Shown one piece after another: positions 27,477 through 37,171 of a stretch of 64,000 nt of DNA (position 1 is its first letter; the number at the start of each line of letters is the position of its first letter). Location: positions 62,001 to 126,000 of the forward strand of contig NZ_JAKZKT010000004.1 in assembly GCF_022808645.1 (NCBI RefSeq), written 5' to 3'. The DNA comes from Bacillus litorisediminis. Its GTDB lineage: Bacteria; Bacillota; Bacilli; Bacillales; JC228. Made by a program: the position numbers and the translations under genes. The notes under the pieces were generated by a model. It was not told the DNA's origin, made no database searches, and was given only the letters and a program-made list of their open reading frames with translations.

Positions 27477-28754
27477 TTAAATCCAGCCGCGGAAACGGCT
27501 TGCTTCTGCCATTTTACGGACGCCTACCATATAGGCAGCCAATCTCATGTCGACTCTGCGGGTTTGTGCGGTTTCATAAACATTATTAAATGAACGAACC
27601 ATAACCTTTTCCAATTTTTCCTCTACTTCTTCTTCTGACCAATAATACCCTTGGTTGTTTTGAACCCATTCAAAATAAGATACGGTTACTCCTCCGGCAG
27701 ACGCCAATACGTCAGGTACAAGCAGAATTCCTCTTTCTGTGAGGATTTTAGTAGCTTCTAATGTTGTTGGTCCATTCGCTGCTTCTACTACGATTTTTGC
27801 TTTAATATTATGAGCATTTTCTTCTGTTATTTGGTTTTCAATAGCAGCCGGCACCAATATATCACAGTCTAGCTCAAGTAGTTCTTTGTTGGTGATCGTA
27901 TTTTTAAACAATTTCGTTACCGTTCCAAAACTGTCACGGCGATCGAGTAAGTAATCGATATCTAATCCATTTGGGTCGTAGAGCGCACCATACGCATCCG
28001 AAATTCCAATAACCTTCGCTCCAGCATCATGCATAAATTTAGATAAAAAGCTTCCGGCATTTCCAAATCCTTGCACGACTACCTTAGCTCCCTGAAGGTT
28101 AATGCCTTTTTTCTTTGCTGCTTCATTTATACAGATTGTAACACCTTTTGCGGTAGCAGATTCCCGGCCATGTGATCCGCCAAGAACCAATGGCTTGCCT
28201 GTAATAAAACCAGGGTTATTAAATTCATCAATGCGGCTATACTCGTCCATCATCCAAGCCATTATTTGAGAGTTTGTAAAGACATCTGGCGCAGGAATAT
28301 CTTTGTTTGGACCTACTATCTGACTAATTGCTCTAACATAGCCGCGGCTTAATTTTTCAAGCTCACGGAAAGACATTTCTCTTGGGTCACAAACTATACC
28401 GCCTTTTCCGCCGCCGTAAGGTAAATCTACAATTCCACATTTTAAGCTCATCCAAATAGAGAGCGCTTTCACTTCGTTTTCTGTAACTTCCGGATGAAAT
28501 CTTATTCCGCCCTTTGTTGGCCCAACAGCATCATTATGTTGAGCACGGTAGCCAGTGAATACCTTAACTGATCCGTCATCCATCCGTACTGGAATTTTAA
28601 CAGTTAACATCCGTAAAGGTTCCTTTAAAAGCTCATATACTTCCTCTGGATAACCCAATTTTTCTAATGCCTGATGAATAACTGTTTGTGTGGATTTTAG
28701 AACATCAAGTTTATCGTCGTTCTCTGTATTTTTGTTAGCTTTGTCGGCTACCAT
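27477..28754 (-). CDS. gudB: NAD-specific glutamate dehydrogenase
   Basis: Catabolic oxidation of glutamate to 2-oxoglutarate. 425 residues from the ATG at 28754, with AGGAGG 7 nt upstream. The glutamate-binding KGGIRFHP and the catalytic lysine in LPYGGGKGG lie near residues 82-120; the NAD motif GFGNAGSF is near residue 220. The segment around [10 protein letters not shown] has no duplicated tripeptide, unlike the cryptic gudB of B. subtilis 168, so the enzyme should be active. Position beside ypdA and mecB supports gudB over rocG. Confidence 0.95.
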   Translation of the reverse strand: MVADKANKNTENDDKLDVLKSTQTVIHQALEKLGYPEEVYELLKEPLRMLTVKIPVRMDDGSVKVFTGYRAQHNDAVGPTKGGIRFHPEVTENEVKALSIWMSLKCGIVDLPYGGGKGGIVCDPREMSFRELEKLSRGYVRAISQIVGPNKDIPAPDVFTNSQIMAWMMDEYSRIDEFNNPGFITGKPLVLGGSHGRESATAKGVTICINEAAKKKGINLQGAKVVVQGFGNAGSFLSKFMHDAGAKVIGISDAYGALYDPNGLDIDYLLDRRDSFGTVTKLFKNTITNKELLELDCDILVPAAIENQITEENAHNIKAKIVVEAANGPTTLEATKILTERGILLVPDVLASAGGVTVSYFEWVQNNQGYYWSEEEVEEKLEKVMVRSFNNVYETAQTRRVDMRLAAYMVGVRKMAEASRFRGWI

Positions 28755-28934
28755 TTGTAATCCTCCTAAAGAAATCACTATGTTAATAATCTGAAATGAG
28801 GAAATCTTTCCATCAAGACTTAGTATACACCTTCAATATTTTTATGCAAGAACAATTTAAAGCGTTTCATTTCAAACAATTCCCTGTATTCTGCATAATC
28901 CTCGATTTTTCACCATTCCTTAAATCTTTCACAT

Positions 28935-28960
28935 TAAAAAAACTCGCTGACAAGCGAGCT
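28935..28960 (-). terminator. Terminator after mecB
   Basis: Stem CTCGCT/AGCGAG with a 4-nt loop, then seven T on the minus strand, 14 nt past the mecB stop. Confidence 0.8.
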
Positions 28961-28971
28961 AATGAATCTGT

Positions 28972-29511
28972 TTAGCAAAACCAATATTTAAGCTGTTCAA
29001 TTGCATCTTCACCCATTATTTTTTTTCCGTATTCTTCTAATACATATTCAGTAATGTGTGAAGGCTTTCCATATTCATATGCCAGTGCAAATAAGCCAAT
29101 ATTTTCGGTGTGAAGTATAATCCAATAAAACTCATTCATTTGATATAAGGCTGACTTTACACGTTTTGAAACCGGGAATCTCCTGGCTAAATCAACCACA
29201 TCTTCGAAGTTTTGAAATTGAAGTACCCTGCTGGTCATATAAGACTCATCGACAGGATTAACGATCTCATCATCTAATAGCGTAATCATTAAAAAGATCC
29301 CATGTGGCTGTAATGAATATAACTCAACGGATACATGGTGAAACGTTTCCACTCCTAACGTATCACATGCCTCCTCTAGCAGTTCATAAAAATGGTCATG
29401 CCAGTCGTCCCGAGAATTATCTAGTTCATCACAAGAGATCTCTCTTTCTTCAAGTTCTTCTTTCGAAATAAATACCCTAAACTGACTTGTACTAAGCTGT
29501 TCAATCTGCAT
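28972..29511 (-). CDS. mecB: Adaptor protein MecB (YpbH), MecA family
   Basis: Adaptor that brings substrates to the ClpC ATPase, like MecA in competence control. 179 residues from the ATG at 29511 (MQIEQLSTSQFRVFI) with GGGAGG upstream; the frame extends 22 codons further without support. It has an N-terminal substrate-binding part (about 1-80, acidic) and a C-terminal ClpC-binding part with FEDVVDLARRF. Located at the end of the ypb cluster as in B. subtilis. Confidence 0.92.
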   Translation of the reverse strand: MQIEQLSTSQFRVFISKEELEEREISCDELDNSRDDWHDHFYELLEEACDTLGVETFHHVSVELYSLQPHGIFLMITLLDDEIVNPVDESYMTSRVLQFQNFEDVVDLARRFPVSKRVKSALYQMNEFYWIILHTENIGLFALAYEYGKPSHITEYVLEEYGKKIMGEDAIEQLKYWFC

Positions 29512-29588
29512 GTAGGAAGCCTCCCAACCAAACCGGACTTCTAACACAGTGTATGAACAGTTTATAAAACGGTACATTGTCTCGTTTT

Positions 29589-30365
29589 TTATTGCTCTCG
29601 CCGCTTTAAGGTAAGAATATGGGTCTCAGCTTTAGCCCCCAATCGTAAAGGGATTTTAGTGGTGCCATAGCCGTTACTAATAAGCTGAATGACTCCATTT
29701 TTTTCATGAATTCTCCCTTTCCTATATAGTCCCCATCCAAACAGCCTGATTTGTCCTCCATGCGTATGCCCGCTTAAAACCAGACGTATTTTATCCTTTT
29801 CCTGTAGTTTATACAGAATTCTGGGGTTATGGCTTATTAAAATTCGAAAGCCTTCACCAAGTTCATCCGCCTCTTTAAGAGCTTGATCTAAACGGTCTTT
29901 ACGGCCATTCATATCATCTACCCCCAGCATCAAGACCTTTCCCCCATCTTCAAATTCCAGCTGAATGGCCCTGTTATCTAAAATAATGACTCCTAAATGC
30001 AAGAGCAGGGCGTCTAAAATTTGATAATCAACTTCGTAATCATTATTTCCCCAAACAAAATAAACCGGGCCTAATCTTTTTAATTCTTTTATATTTTTTT
30101 CCACCTGTTGAAATGACACGCCTTGTTCTGCCAGGTCTCCGCCAATCACCACTGCGTCAATCTCCTCTTTTATCAAGCGAATTAATTTATCGGTTATCCT
30201 CCTTTTATGAATATCTGATATAAAAAAGATCCGCATCTGTTGTCCTTGCGGAAAGTCCGTAAATTCAAGCGCATGCCTTTTAACCCTATTCGCAAAACCT
30301 TCTCTTAGCATATATAAAACCATTAAAATGGCAATCATGATGATGATAATAAAAAAGGAGAGCAT
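29589..30365 (-). CDS. ypbG: Membrane-anchored metallophosphoesterase YpbG
   Basis: The protein is 258 residues from the ATG at 30365, with GGGAGG upstream; the open frame starts 29 codons earlier. One N-terminal helix (about 3-20) anchors a calcineurin-like phosphoesterase domain with the full metal set in order: SDIH (near 50), GGDL (near 73), WGNNDYE (near 106), SHNP (near 177) and SGHTHGGQ (near 201). Substrate unknown; relatives such as LpxH-like and YkuE proteins act on membrane-linked phosphates. It starts 5 nt after the preceding membrane-protein gene. Confidence 0.88.
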   Translation of the reverse strand: MLSFFIIIIMIAILMVLYMLREGFANRVKRHALEFTDFPQGQQMRIFFISDIHKRRITDKLIRLIKEEIDAVVIGGDLAEQGVSFQQVEKNIKELKRLGPVYFVWGNNDYEVDYQILDALLLHLGVIILDNRAIQLEFEDGGKVLMLGVDDMNGRKDRLDQALKEADELGEGFRILISHNPRILYKLQEKDKIRLVLSGHTHGGQIRLFGWGLYRKGRIHEKNGVIQLISNGYGTTKIPLRLGAKAETHILTLKRREQ

Positions 30366-30370
30366 CCATT

Positions 30371-30745
30371 TTATCCTCCCTGAACAGACTTTTCTCTCAA
30401 AGACATCATACCATAGATAATTCCAAAGCCGTAAAATATGACAATCTGCCAAAATCCAATTTGTAATAAAAACAAAATGGAAAGGATGGAGAGAATGAGC
30501 AGCATCATCTCTTTACTTTTTCTCTTGATTTTGTAACGGCACATTGTAATAAATTCTGTAATCAATGTACCCAGACAGAGGAAGCCGATTAAGAAAGCAA
30601 TCATAGAGGCTAAAAAATCGGAAGGATTCAAAATGCATTCTCCGATAAACTCTTCTACCCGAAATGGGGAAGGAGCAGGAAACAAGAGGATAAATGTATA
30701 AGCAGATAAAAAAGCTGCAAGACCTTTAAATAGTAATGAAAGCAT
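30371..30745 (-). CDS. Four-helix membrane protein, unknown
   Basis: I do not recognise this 124-residue protein. It has four hydrophobic segments (about 5-24, 44-66, 80-97, 99-117), a basic loop CRYKIKRKSKE between helices 2 and 3, and no catalytic motif. GGGAGG precedes the ATG. It ends 5 nt before ypbG and follows the CBS-domain gene by 48 nt, so the three may be one unit. It is not part of the B. subtilis ypbF-ypbG junction as I recall it. Confidence 0.7.
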   Translation of the reverse strand: MLSLLFKGLAAFLSAYTFILLFPAPSPFRVEEFIGECILNPSDFLASMIAFLIGFLCLGTLITEFITMCRYKIKRKSKEMMLLILSILSILFLLQIGFWQIVIFYGFGIIYGMMSLREKSVQGG

Positions 30746-30793
30746 AAAAAAATTCCTCCCATAACCTATGTTTATGAAAGGAATTGGTAAAGT

Positions 30794-31432
30794 TTACTCA
30801 TCTTCGTTAATATCTAAAACGCGGAAACCCGAATCCTCTAATTTTTGAATAAACTTATTGATATTATCTTTTTTCTCGATTTTCATCACAATTCTTCTGA
30901 CAAGCTTATCCGTTTCATCAAACGTAACAAGAGAGATAATGGATTCATGAAATTGTCTGGCGATTTCTGACAATCGTGCAATCCTTCCTTCTGTTTCAAC
31001 AGAGGTAAAGGCAATACGTACTCCTTTTCGCTTCATACCAAAGGCACTTTGGAATTGTTCGAGGACATCAAACCGCGTTACGATCCCTAAAAAGTTTTTC
31101 TCATGATCAACAACTGCTAATAAAGGAAAATCCTTCAGAGCTAACAAGGTATGTTCAAATATCTCATTTCCTTCCAAATATTGCTCCTGATGGCTAGCTA
31201 CCTGTTCTGCAGTTGTCTCTGATAAAAATACTTTTTTGTCTAAATTAGATGTAAAGAAATTTGAATAAATTGAATATCTGGTGATAATACCAACATATTT
31301 ATTGCCGTCTAATACGGGTAACCCGTCTACACCATGTTCCTCTAATCTTTTTAAGGCGACTTGTAAACTTTCGTCTTTAGACACTGTAAAACATTTATGC
31401 TTTGGCAGCATTATACTTTTTACAAACACCAT
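30794..31432 (-). CDS. CBS-pair protein with ACT-like C-terminus (AcuB-like)
   Basis: A 212-residue cytoplasmic protein. CBS 1 spans about residues 3-60 (GVDGLPVLDGNKYVGIITRYSI) and CBS 2 about 75-130 (FPLLAVVDHEKNFLGIVTRFDVL), followed by an ACT-like domain (about 138-205). This CBS-CBS-ACT order and length match AcuB of B. subtilis, but the sequence is clearly diverged and no acu genes are nearby. Such proteins sense adenine nucleotides or similar ligands. AGAGGTG precedes the ATG. Partner unknown; the membrane protein downstream is a candidate. Confidence 0.8.
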   Translation of the reverse strand: MVFVKSIMLPKHKCFTVSKDESLQVALKRLEEHGVDGLPVLDGNKYVGIITRYSIYSNFFTSNLDKKVFLSETTAEQVASHQEQYLEGNEIFEHTLLALKDFPLLAVVDHEKNFLGIVTRFDVLEQFQSAFGMKRKGVRIAFTSVETEGRIARLSEIARQFHESIISLVTFDETDKLVRRIVMKIEKKDNINKFIQKLEDSGFRVLDINEDE

Positions 31433-31530
31433 TTTTCACCTCTTTCACTTTCATATCAGAATGTATTCAACATGCATGAAAATTTTTCCTTCCGAAATAC
31501 GATTTATTCGTATTAAATTTTCATAAAAAT

Positions 31531-31556
31531 GAAAAAAGCCTTGCAATCAGGCTTTT
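31531..31556 (-). terminator. Terminator after ypbF
   Basis: Stem AAAGCCT/AAGGCTTT (one unpaired base) with a short loop, then TTTTTTC on the minus strand, overlapping the ypbF stop. Its separation of ypbF from the CBS gene fits the idea of an inserted block. Confidence 0.75.
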
Positions 31557-32013
31557 ATTTCGTTTCATGGTATAGATTTATATTAAATTCTTTTTTCATC
31601 ATGTCTAAAACAAGATGGCGCTTCTTCCATGCATCTTCATATTTCCACAAATCCTTACTGCGATCCACGATTTCCCTTCTTAATTCGTGGTACTCATCCT
31701 CAGCTTTCGTCCTTTTCTTTTTCAACACATTCATTCCGCCAAATGAGCCCCCTACAACTAATACCATATATAAGTGAATAGGGTTATCAACAAATGCAGA
31801 TATCATCAGCTGAAAAGAATCTGCATAAGGTTCAATCACTGTTTCATTGATGTAATATAGAAAAAGAAAAGCTGTAATAACTGTCCACCAGACAAAAAAT
31901 AAATGATACTTCTTAAATTTATCAAACTTTCTTTTTTTATTAACTGCTAATTGGAGTAACTGCTTTGTCGCCTGATCCGTCCAATCGCCAATATTTAATA
32001 TTGAAGGCTCCAT
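31555..32013 (-). CDS. ypbF: YpbF, DUF2663 membrane protein
   Basis: The protein is 152 residues from the ATG at 32013 with AGGAGGAG upstream; five more codons are open. Two membrane helices (about 42-62 and 80-105) sit between charged N- and C-terminal helical regions that look like short coiled coils. It matches the DUF2663/YpbF family by sequence pattern and position. Function unknown. Confidence 0.8.
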   Translation of the reverse strand: MEPSILNIGDWTDQATKQLLQLAVNKKRKFDKFKKYHLFFVWWTVITAFLFLYYINETVIEPYADSFQLMISAFVDNPIHLYMVLVVGGSFGGMNVLKKKRTKAEDEYHELRREIVDRSKDLWKYEDAWKKRHLVLDMMKKEFNINLYHETK

Positions 32014-32090
32014 TATTCTCCTCCTCATATCCGAATACTCATTAAAAATATATGAGCCCGTCCCGAAGAGTATGAATATTAGAGCCTATG

Positions 32091-32423
32091 TTATTCCTCA
32101 TTAGAACCATTCAGTTCAATTGGTTCAAAATATATTTCTTGTGAAGCTGGATTTTCTGTGTGCCTTTCACTGATCCAATAGGAATACAAATAAATAATGG
32201 TAAGCGGCAATAAGATAAAAAGAAAAACCAGCAGACGAATTAGCGGATATTGCAGCTTTCTCTTTTTGGATTCCTCATCTTGATCCGCTGCCCTGTTTTC
32301 CTGTTTCTCCTCTTTCATTTTTACTTTTTTATTTTTTCTCTTATTTTTATGAACAACACTTCTGGGTGGCAGGCTCCCCCCAGATTTTACAACGCCTTCT
32401 GGATGTCTATGTTCCATTTCCAA
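32091..32423 (-). CDS. YpbE-like single-pass protein lacking the LysM domain
   Basis: The protein is 110 residues: a basic, Lys/Glu-rich N-terminal part (1-60, with SLPPRS followed by KNKRKNKK), one membrane helix (about 62-82) and a short outer tail of 28 residues. It occupies the ypbE locus between ypbD and ypbF, and the N-terminus resembles YpbE, but the C-terminal LysM domain I expect there is absent. Start TTG 32423 (AAGGTG upstream) or ATG 32417; it overlaps the ypbD end by 17 nt. Confidence 0.65.
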   Translation of the reverse strand: MEMEHRHPEGVVKSGGSLPPRSVVHKNKRKNKKVKMKEEKQENRAADQDEESKKRKLQYPLIRLLVFLFILLPLTIIYLYSYWISERHTENPASQEIYFEPIELNGSNEE

Positions 32424-33018
32424 TGTTCATGACACCTTCTTTTTCCCGTTTTTTTTGGATTTTTAAAAATAACCCCAGCAAAAAATCAACTGTTATATGC
32501 AATATAATCGGTGCAATTAAATTTTCGGAAAGAATATAAACATATCCGATGAAAAAGCTTAAAACTGTAATATTTAAAGATAAATACCAATGACTTAAAT
32601 ACCGAAAATGAATAAGTGCAAAAATAACACTAGCCCAAAACCAGCCTACTGTGTTTTGCAGGATTCCCCGAAATAGCAGCTCCTCACTTATGCCAATAAT
32701 AATAGCTAAAAAAAGGATATGGAGAGGATGCCGTTTCAGAAAAATTCTTTCATTTATTCCGCCATCATCATAAAATTCAGGCGGAAGAAGCTTGGTCAAA
32801 AGTACATCTATACCAACTACCAAAACACCAGCTGTAAAACCAATTACATAAGCATAACCATCATTCCATTGGATCAATGAAAAAAGTGTAGATAAGTTCC
32901 CATAAAAAATAAAGGACAGAATCATGGTAATGATAAGTAAAATTATTTGAGTTACGTATAAATTTAACAGCAGTTGCCGGTCTGTCAAGGATTTAATAAT
33001 TTCTGATTGTTTTTTCAT
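32407..33018 (-). CDS. ypbD: CPBP-family intramembrane metalloprotease YpbD
   Basis: Abi/CAAX-type membrane protease of 203 residues from the ATG at 33018, which overlaps the recQ stop by 4 nt (ATGA). It has about six membrane helices. The motifs are in order: SEELLFRG (EExxxR, near residue 114), FALIHFRY (FxxxH, near residue 137) and ILHITVDF (HxxxN/D, near residue 178). Substrate unknown. Position is as in B. subtilis. Confidence 0.9.
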   Translation of the reverse strand: MKKQSEIIKSLTDRQLLLNLYVTQIILLIITMILSFIFYGNLSTLFSLIQWNDGYAYVIGFTAGVLVVGIDVLLTKLLPPEFYDDGGINERIFLKRHPLHILFLAIIIGISEELLFRGILQNTVGWFWASVIFALIHFRYLSHWYLSLNITVLSFFIGYVYILSENLIAPIILHITVDFLLGLFLKIQKKREKEGVMNIGNGT

Positions 33019-34499
33019 TTTATATATGATCCTTCCCGCTGCCCGAGCATTTTTGCTAATTCTGCCTTCCAATCAAACGTATCACTTTGCTGGATTTGCC
33101 TAGGCTGAGGTTCTGCTGAGAAAATAGACCATCCGCAATTATCACAGCATACTTCCTGATGTGCAATGGCCGTCTCTTTAAAATATCGGATCATAAATTC
33201 TCGTCTGCACTGATTAGAATGAATAAAGTTCATCATGGCTCTAGCTTTTTCAATTTTCAATTTTCGTCTTTGCTCTACCCATTTTAAAATCTTAGAAATC
33301 GCTTCTTTGCTGTCCTTGAACTGGATATTCTTGTACAGGAAGGATAAAATTCTTACATGTGTTTCATGCAAAACATTATCATCTAACATTCCTTTTGGAT
33401 CTTGTCCTTTTTCTATACATTCAAAAAAGTATACAACTTCATTTTCTGAAGGTAATTCGTAATCTATAAGCTGATGCTGCAATTGTTCGTCTAGCGAAGC
33501 ATACAACATGACGCAATAGCTCTCTGTTCCATCTCTTCCAGCCCTGCCAATTTCCTGTACATAGGACTCTAGTTGTAAAGGGGGCTGAAAATGGATGACA
33601 AACCTTACATCTTCTTTGTTTACTCCCATTCCAAATGCGCTAGTGGCACAAATGATATCTAATTCATTTTTCAAAAACTGCTGCTGTATTAAAATTCGAT
33701 CATCCGATTCTAAATCAGCATGATAAAAGCTAGTCTTTTCATGCCCATTCGCTTTGAGCCAGTCACAAACCTCTTCAGCCATTCTTTTGCTGGAAAAATA
33801 AATAATTCCTGGTTTAGGCAAACGATTAGCAAACGTGAGTGTGTACTCAAATTTTTCTTGAATGCCAGCTGTGTGCTCAACATGAAAAAGTAAATTAGGG
33901 CGATTTATACCTGCATTAAAAGTTTTGTGTCTCTCTTTAAATAATAATTTTTGTTTTATATCGTCTTGAACCTCTGGAGTTGCGGTTGCCGTGAGCGCTA
34001 AAACAGTTGGATGACCAAGTGCTTTCCGAACGCTGCCAAGCTGCAAATAATCCGGACGGAAATCATACCCCCATTGGGAAATACAATGAGCTTCATCTAC
34101 AACGAGTAAAGATATCGGTAAATTCGCCAGTTGGGCTTGAACATAGTCCGACGTAATCATCTCAGGAGAGAAAAATATAAAACGATATTGTCCAATCCGT
34201 TTCCAAAACTCCTGTTTTTCCTCCTTAGTAAGAAACGAGTTATACGCTGCCACTTTTTTTTCTCCTCTGTACCGAATCGATTCGACTTGATCCTGCATTA
34301 AAGATAATAATGGAGAAATGATAACAACTGGTCCTCCCAAAATATAACCGGCGAGCTGATAGCAAAGAGATTTTCCATTACCTGTTGGTAAAACCGCCAG
34401 CGTATCAAATCCATTTAAAACAGATTCAATAACTTCTTTTTGTCCTTTTCTAAAATGGGTAAAGCCAAAATATTCCTTTAGCTTTTCATCAAGCTTCAT
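33015..34499 (-). CDS. recQ: ATP-dependent DNA helicase RecQ (short form)
   Basis: 3'-5' helicase for recombination and fork repair. The protein is 494 residues, the short Bacillus type: helicase core with Walker [13 protein letters not shown] (near residue 38), [24 protein letters not shown] and [22 protein letters not shown], then a zinc-binding region (four cysteines, ending CCDNCGW, near residue 458). No HRDC domain is present. Asn replaces the usual second glycine of the GGGKS box. It overlaps ypbB upstream by 11 nt and ypbD downstream by 4 nt. Confidence 0.96.
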   Translation of the reverse strand: MKLDEKLKEYFGFTHFRKGQKEVIESVLNGFDTLAVLPTGNGKSLCYQLAGYILGGPVVIISPLLSLMQDQVESIRYRGEKKVAAYNSFLTKEEKQEFWKRIGQYRFIFFSPEMITSDYVQAQLANLPISLLVVDEAHCISQWGYDFRPDYLQLGSVRKALGHPTVLALTATATPEVQDDIKQKLLFKERHKTFNAGINRPNLLFHVEHTAGIQEKFEYTLTFANRLPKPGIIYFSSKRMAEEVCDWLKANGHEKTSFYHADLESDDRILIQQQFLKNELDIICATSAFGMGVNKEDVRFVIHFQPPLQLESYVQEIGRAGRDGTESYCVMLYASLDEQLQHQLIDYELPSENEVVYFFECIEKGQDPKGMLDDNVLHETHVRILSFLYKNIQFKDSKEAISKILKWVEQRRKLKIEKARAMMNFIHSNQCRREFMIRYFKETAIAHQEVCCDNCGWSIFSAEPQPRQIQQSDTFDWKAELAKMLGQREGSYIK

Positions 34500-35562
34500 T
34501 TATAGTCCTCCCTTGTCTTGCTAAAACAAGGCGTATTTGGAAATAACTCGCTTCCGGATGTTTCTCCTTTAAAAGTTTCAATTTTTTTGTCTGTAATTGT
34601 TCGACCGAATTTTTTATTTTTTCTTCTAGCTCTGGTGAAATAAATGACCAAACCGGAAAGGTTTTATCTATCAATGCAATTTCTACAATGTGGTCTTCAA
34701 TTGTATTTGGTTTTAGCTCTCTGATTACAGCAATTTCTTCAATTGAATAGCCTTTTTGTAAGAGTGTGTATGTTTTAGACGTGGAATCCGTAAAAGAAGT
34801 TCCTTTCGCTAAATCAGCAATTAAACTAAATAAGACAGGATATGCTTGCTTATTCTTAAGAATCGTTCCCAAAAGATAGTGCAGGGTACTTACAAAAGAA
34901 AGCTGACCATAAAAAGAGTTAATATGTAAAGCTTCACTTAATTGAAAAACGGTTTTCCCAATTTTTTTGTATCCTGTTAATTTATGTACAAAGATGGTAG
35001 CCTGCAGGTCATCAAGATGATTCAGCATGTCATATAGTTCCTGATACAAATAAGCGATTGTTGATGAAATAGATGTTTGCTGTTTCAACCATTTTTTTGC
35101 AAAGTTTAAAATCTGATCGTCTCTTGTAATCGGGATATATTGTTTGCAGTTATGGGCTAAATTTGACAATACTTGAAACGTTAGCGAGAGTCTTTTCCAA
35201 AAAATGTCCTCATACAAAGCGTAATAGGCTCCGTTCAGATGAGGAGGCAATCCAAGCTCTGTTTCCCATCTATCTAATGATTGGCTGCCATAAGGAGTAA
35301 GGACATAATGCTTTTTTTCAATATGCACGGTTTCAATTTCATGTGATCCAATAAGCTGTTCTATGTAATTGTCTAAATCCATTCTTTTTAGGGAACGATA
35401 GCAGTTAAACAGGGATTCTAATTGAAATAACCTGCAATCTTGAATGGTTTGGGAAGATTTTTTCCCCTTTAATATATGGTAGATCGCGTAAATAGAACGC
35501 TCCCCCTGAATCTTATTTAAACAATAAAGCAACAGACCCTTTATATACGTATCTCGGTCCAA
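34489..35562 (-). CDS. ypbB: YpbB, HTH-containing RecQ neighbour
   Basis: A 357-residue soluble protein. The C-terminal part (about 265-310, [29 protein letters not shown]) is a helix-turn-helix of the type otherwise fused to the C-terminus of RecQ helicases (HTH_40). The N-terminal 260 residues are helical with no motif I know. Start TTG with AGGGTGATT upstream. It overlaps recQ by 11 nt, so the two are translated together. A role as a separate RecQ accessory subunit is an inference. Confidence 0.85.
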   Translation of the reverse strand: MDRDTYIKGLLLYCLNKIQGERSIYAIYHILKGKKSSQTIQDCRLFQLESLFNCYRSLKRMDLDNYIEQLIGSHEIETVHIEKKHYVLTPYGSQSLDRWETELGLPPHLNGAYYALYEDIFWKRLSLTFQVLSNLAHNCKQYIPITRDDQILNFAKKWLKQQTSISSTIAYLYQELYDMLNHLDDLQATIFVHKLTGYKKIGKTVFQLSEALHINSFYGQLSFVSTLHYLLGTILKNKQAYPVLFSLIADLAKGTSFTDSTSKTYTLLQKGYSIEEIAVIRELKPNTIEDHIVEIALIDKTFPVWSFISPELEEKIKNSVEQLQTKKLKLLKEKHPEASYFQIRLVLARQGRTINEA

Positions 35563-35665
35563 TGGAAATCACCCTATACACGAAAGTCATTCTCGTCTCT
35601 ATTGTATCATGATTTGAAGTAAATAGAGTGGAAAGAAAATGGGCTTACTTACTGTTAACAGGTGA

Positions 35666-36064
<399 letters not shown>

Positions 36065-36070
36065 AACATG

Positions 36071-36103
36071 AAAGAGACAGCAGCATTGCTGTCTCTTTCA
36101 TAT
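36071..36103. terminator. Bidirectional terminator between fer and ribU
   Basis: Perfect 12-bp stem AAAGAGACAGCA/TGCTGTCTCTTT, 4-nt loop, starting 6 nt after the fer stop. It also lies 16 nt past the end of the converging ribU, so it may stop both. Confidence 0.85.
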
Positions 36104-36119
36104 TTATTATGAAATAACC

Positions 36120-36695
36120 TTACATACTCAAACTTTGTTTTTGGATCCAGCTTTGTAAACGGGTAAAAATAATCAAAAATACACCGGCTACAATAAGTCC
36201 TTTAATCATATTGAACGGAATAATAGCTGCAGTAATCAGCGATTTCATTTCTGCCGTTGACATGGCAGGAAAGTTTAGTAATAACGTATAAGCTGGTAAT
36301 AATACAAAGTAATTTAACAAACTCATCACAAAGGTCATTATCAATGTTCCAGAAACTAATCCAACAGATAGACCCAGTTTTGATTGCATCTTTTTATAAA
36401 TGAAGTACGCAGGCATAATAAGCATAACACCAGCAATAAAATTAGCCAGCTGCCCAATAGGGATTGCCGTTTCACTTCCAGTAATAATGTAATCTAAACC
36501 GCATTTAATGAATTCAACCAAGATTCCTGCAGCTGGACCCATTAAAAGGGTTGCGAGTAAAGCAGGGATATCACTAAAATCAATTTTTAAAAACGTTGGA
36601 AAACCAGGCAGCGGAAAATTGAGCAGCATTAAAATATACGCAATACTCGACAGCACACCAATTCCTGCCATCTTTTGAATCTTTGAACCTCTCAT
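36120..36695 (-). CDS. ribU: Riboflavin ECF transporter S component RibU (FmnP)
   Basis: Substrate-binding membrane subunit for riboflavin uptake, working with the shared EcfA/A'/T module encoded elsewhere. The protein is 191 residues with six membrane helices; KIDFSDIPALLATLLMGP and the following EFIKCGLDYI segment are family-typical. GAGGAGG lies 5 nt before the ATG. It sits behind an FMN riboswitch, which fixes the substrate as a flavin. In B. subtilis (ypaA) it lies in the same place next to fer. Confidence 0.94.
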   Translation of the reverse strand: MRGSKIQKMAGIGVLSSIAYILMLLNFPLPGFPTFLKIDFSDIPALLATLLMGPAAGILVEFIKCGLDYIITGSETAIPIGQLANFIAGVMLIMPAYFIYKKMQSKLGLSVGLVSGTLIMTFVMSLLNYFVLLPAYTLLLNFPAMSTAEMKSLITAAIIPFNMIKGLIVAGVFLIIFTRLQSWIQKQSLSM

Positions 36696-36932
36696 TTCTT
36701 CTTCCTCCTCGAAGTAGACCTACCTCAAGAAAAAGAAGGCTTTCGAAATTGAGCAAAACGAAAGGGCTGCCGTAAATTTCCCTTTCTCTTCCCATCCATC
36801 ATTCTATTGAACTTTATTTGTGTTCAAGTTCAAATGGATTGGGAGGAGACAAGGTCCATTTAGGACTAGCCCTTTTTGTGAAAGCTCAAATAAACGTTCA
36901 TTTTTAGAGCTTGAACGCTTTTCGAAACCCCC
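36696..36932 (-). promoter_or_regulatory. Long ribU expression platform with competing hairpins
   Basis: This 237-nt untranslated leader between the FMN aptamer and ribU contains CTCCTCCCAATCCAT, which pairs (one bulge, one mismatch) with a downstream ATGGATGGGAAGAG, capped by TTGAACTT/AAGTTCAA. An upstream AAAGGGCT can pair with AGCCCTTT, which also competes with a local GAAAGGG/CCCTTTC hairpin followed by GTTTTG. These look like switching helices, but whether control is by termination or start-site masking is not resolved. Confidence 0.5.
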
Positions 36933-37072
36933 ATCTTCTCCCATCCAGACTATACTGTCGGCTTTGGAATTTCACCAAATCCACCGTTTAGATGATATGC
37001 ATCCAAACGGGTCACGGGCTGAAAGCAAATGCTTATCACCGCCGGTCGGGAATTTCACCCTGCCCCGAAGAT
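36933..37072 (-). promoter_or_regulatory. FMN riboswitch (RFN element)
   Basis: About 140 nt upstream of ribU. The minus strand begins ATCTTCGGGGCAGGGTGAAA, then has CCCGACCGGCGGTGATA, AGCCCGTGACCCG, GGATTTGGTGAAATTCC, AAGCCGACAGTATAGTC, and closes with GAAGAT pairing to the first six bases (P1 stem). These are the invariant RFN blocks in the right order. FMN binding is expected to turn ribU off. Confidence 0.96.
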
Positions 37073-37171
37073 AGATCATAAACATTTTTTTAATATTTCC
37101 TCTTTTATATTAGCGGAAACCAATGATTTTGTGAAGAAATAAGTATCCAAAGATGATTCCTTTAATTATTG

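Noticed and set aside
36820-37074. Plus-strand frame of 84 codons
   Set aside because: It is antisense to the FMN riboswitch, which explains the conserved sequence there.
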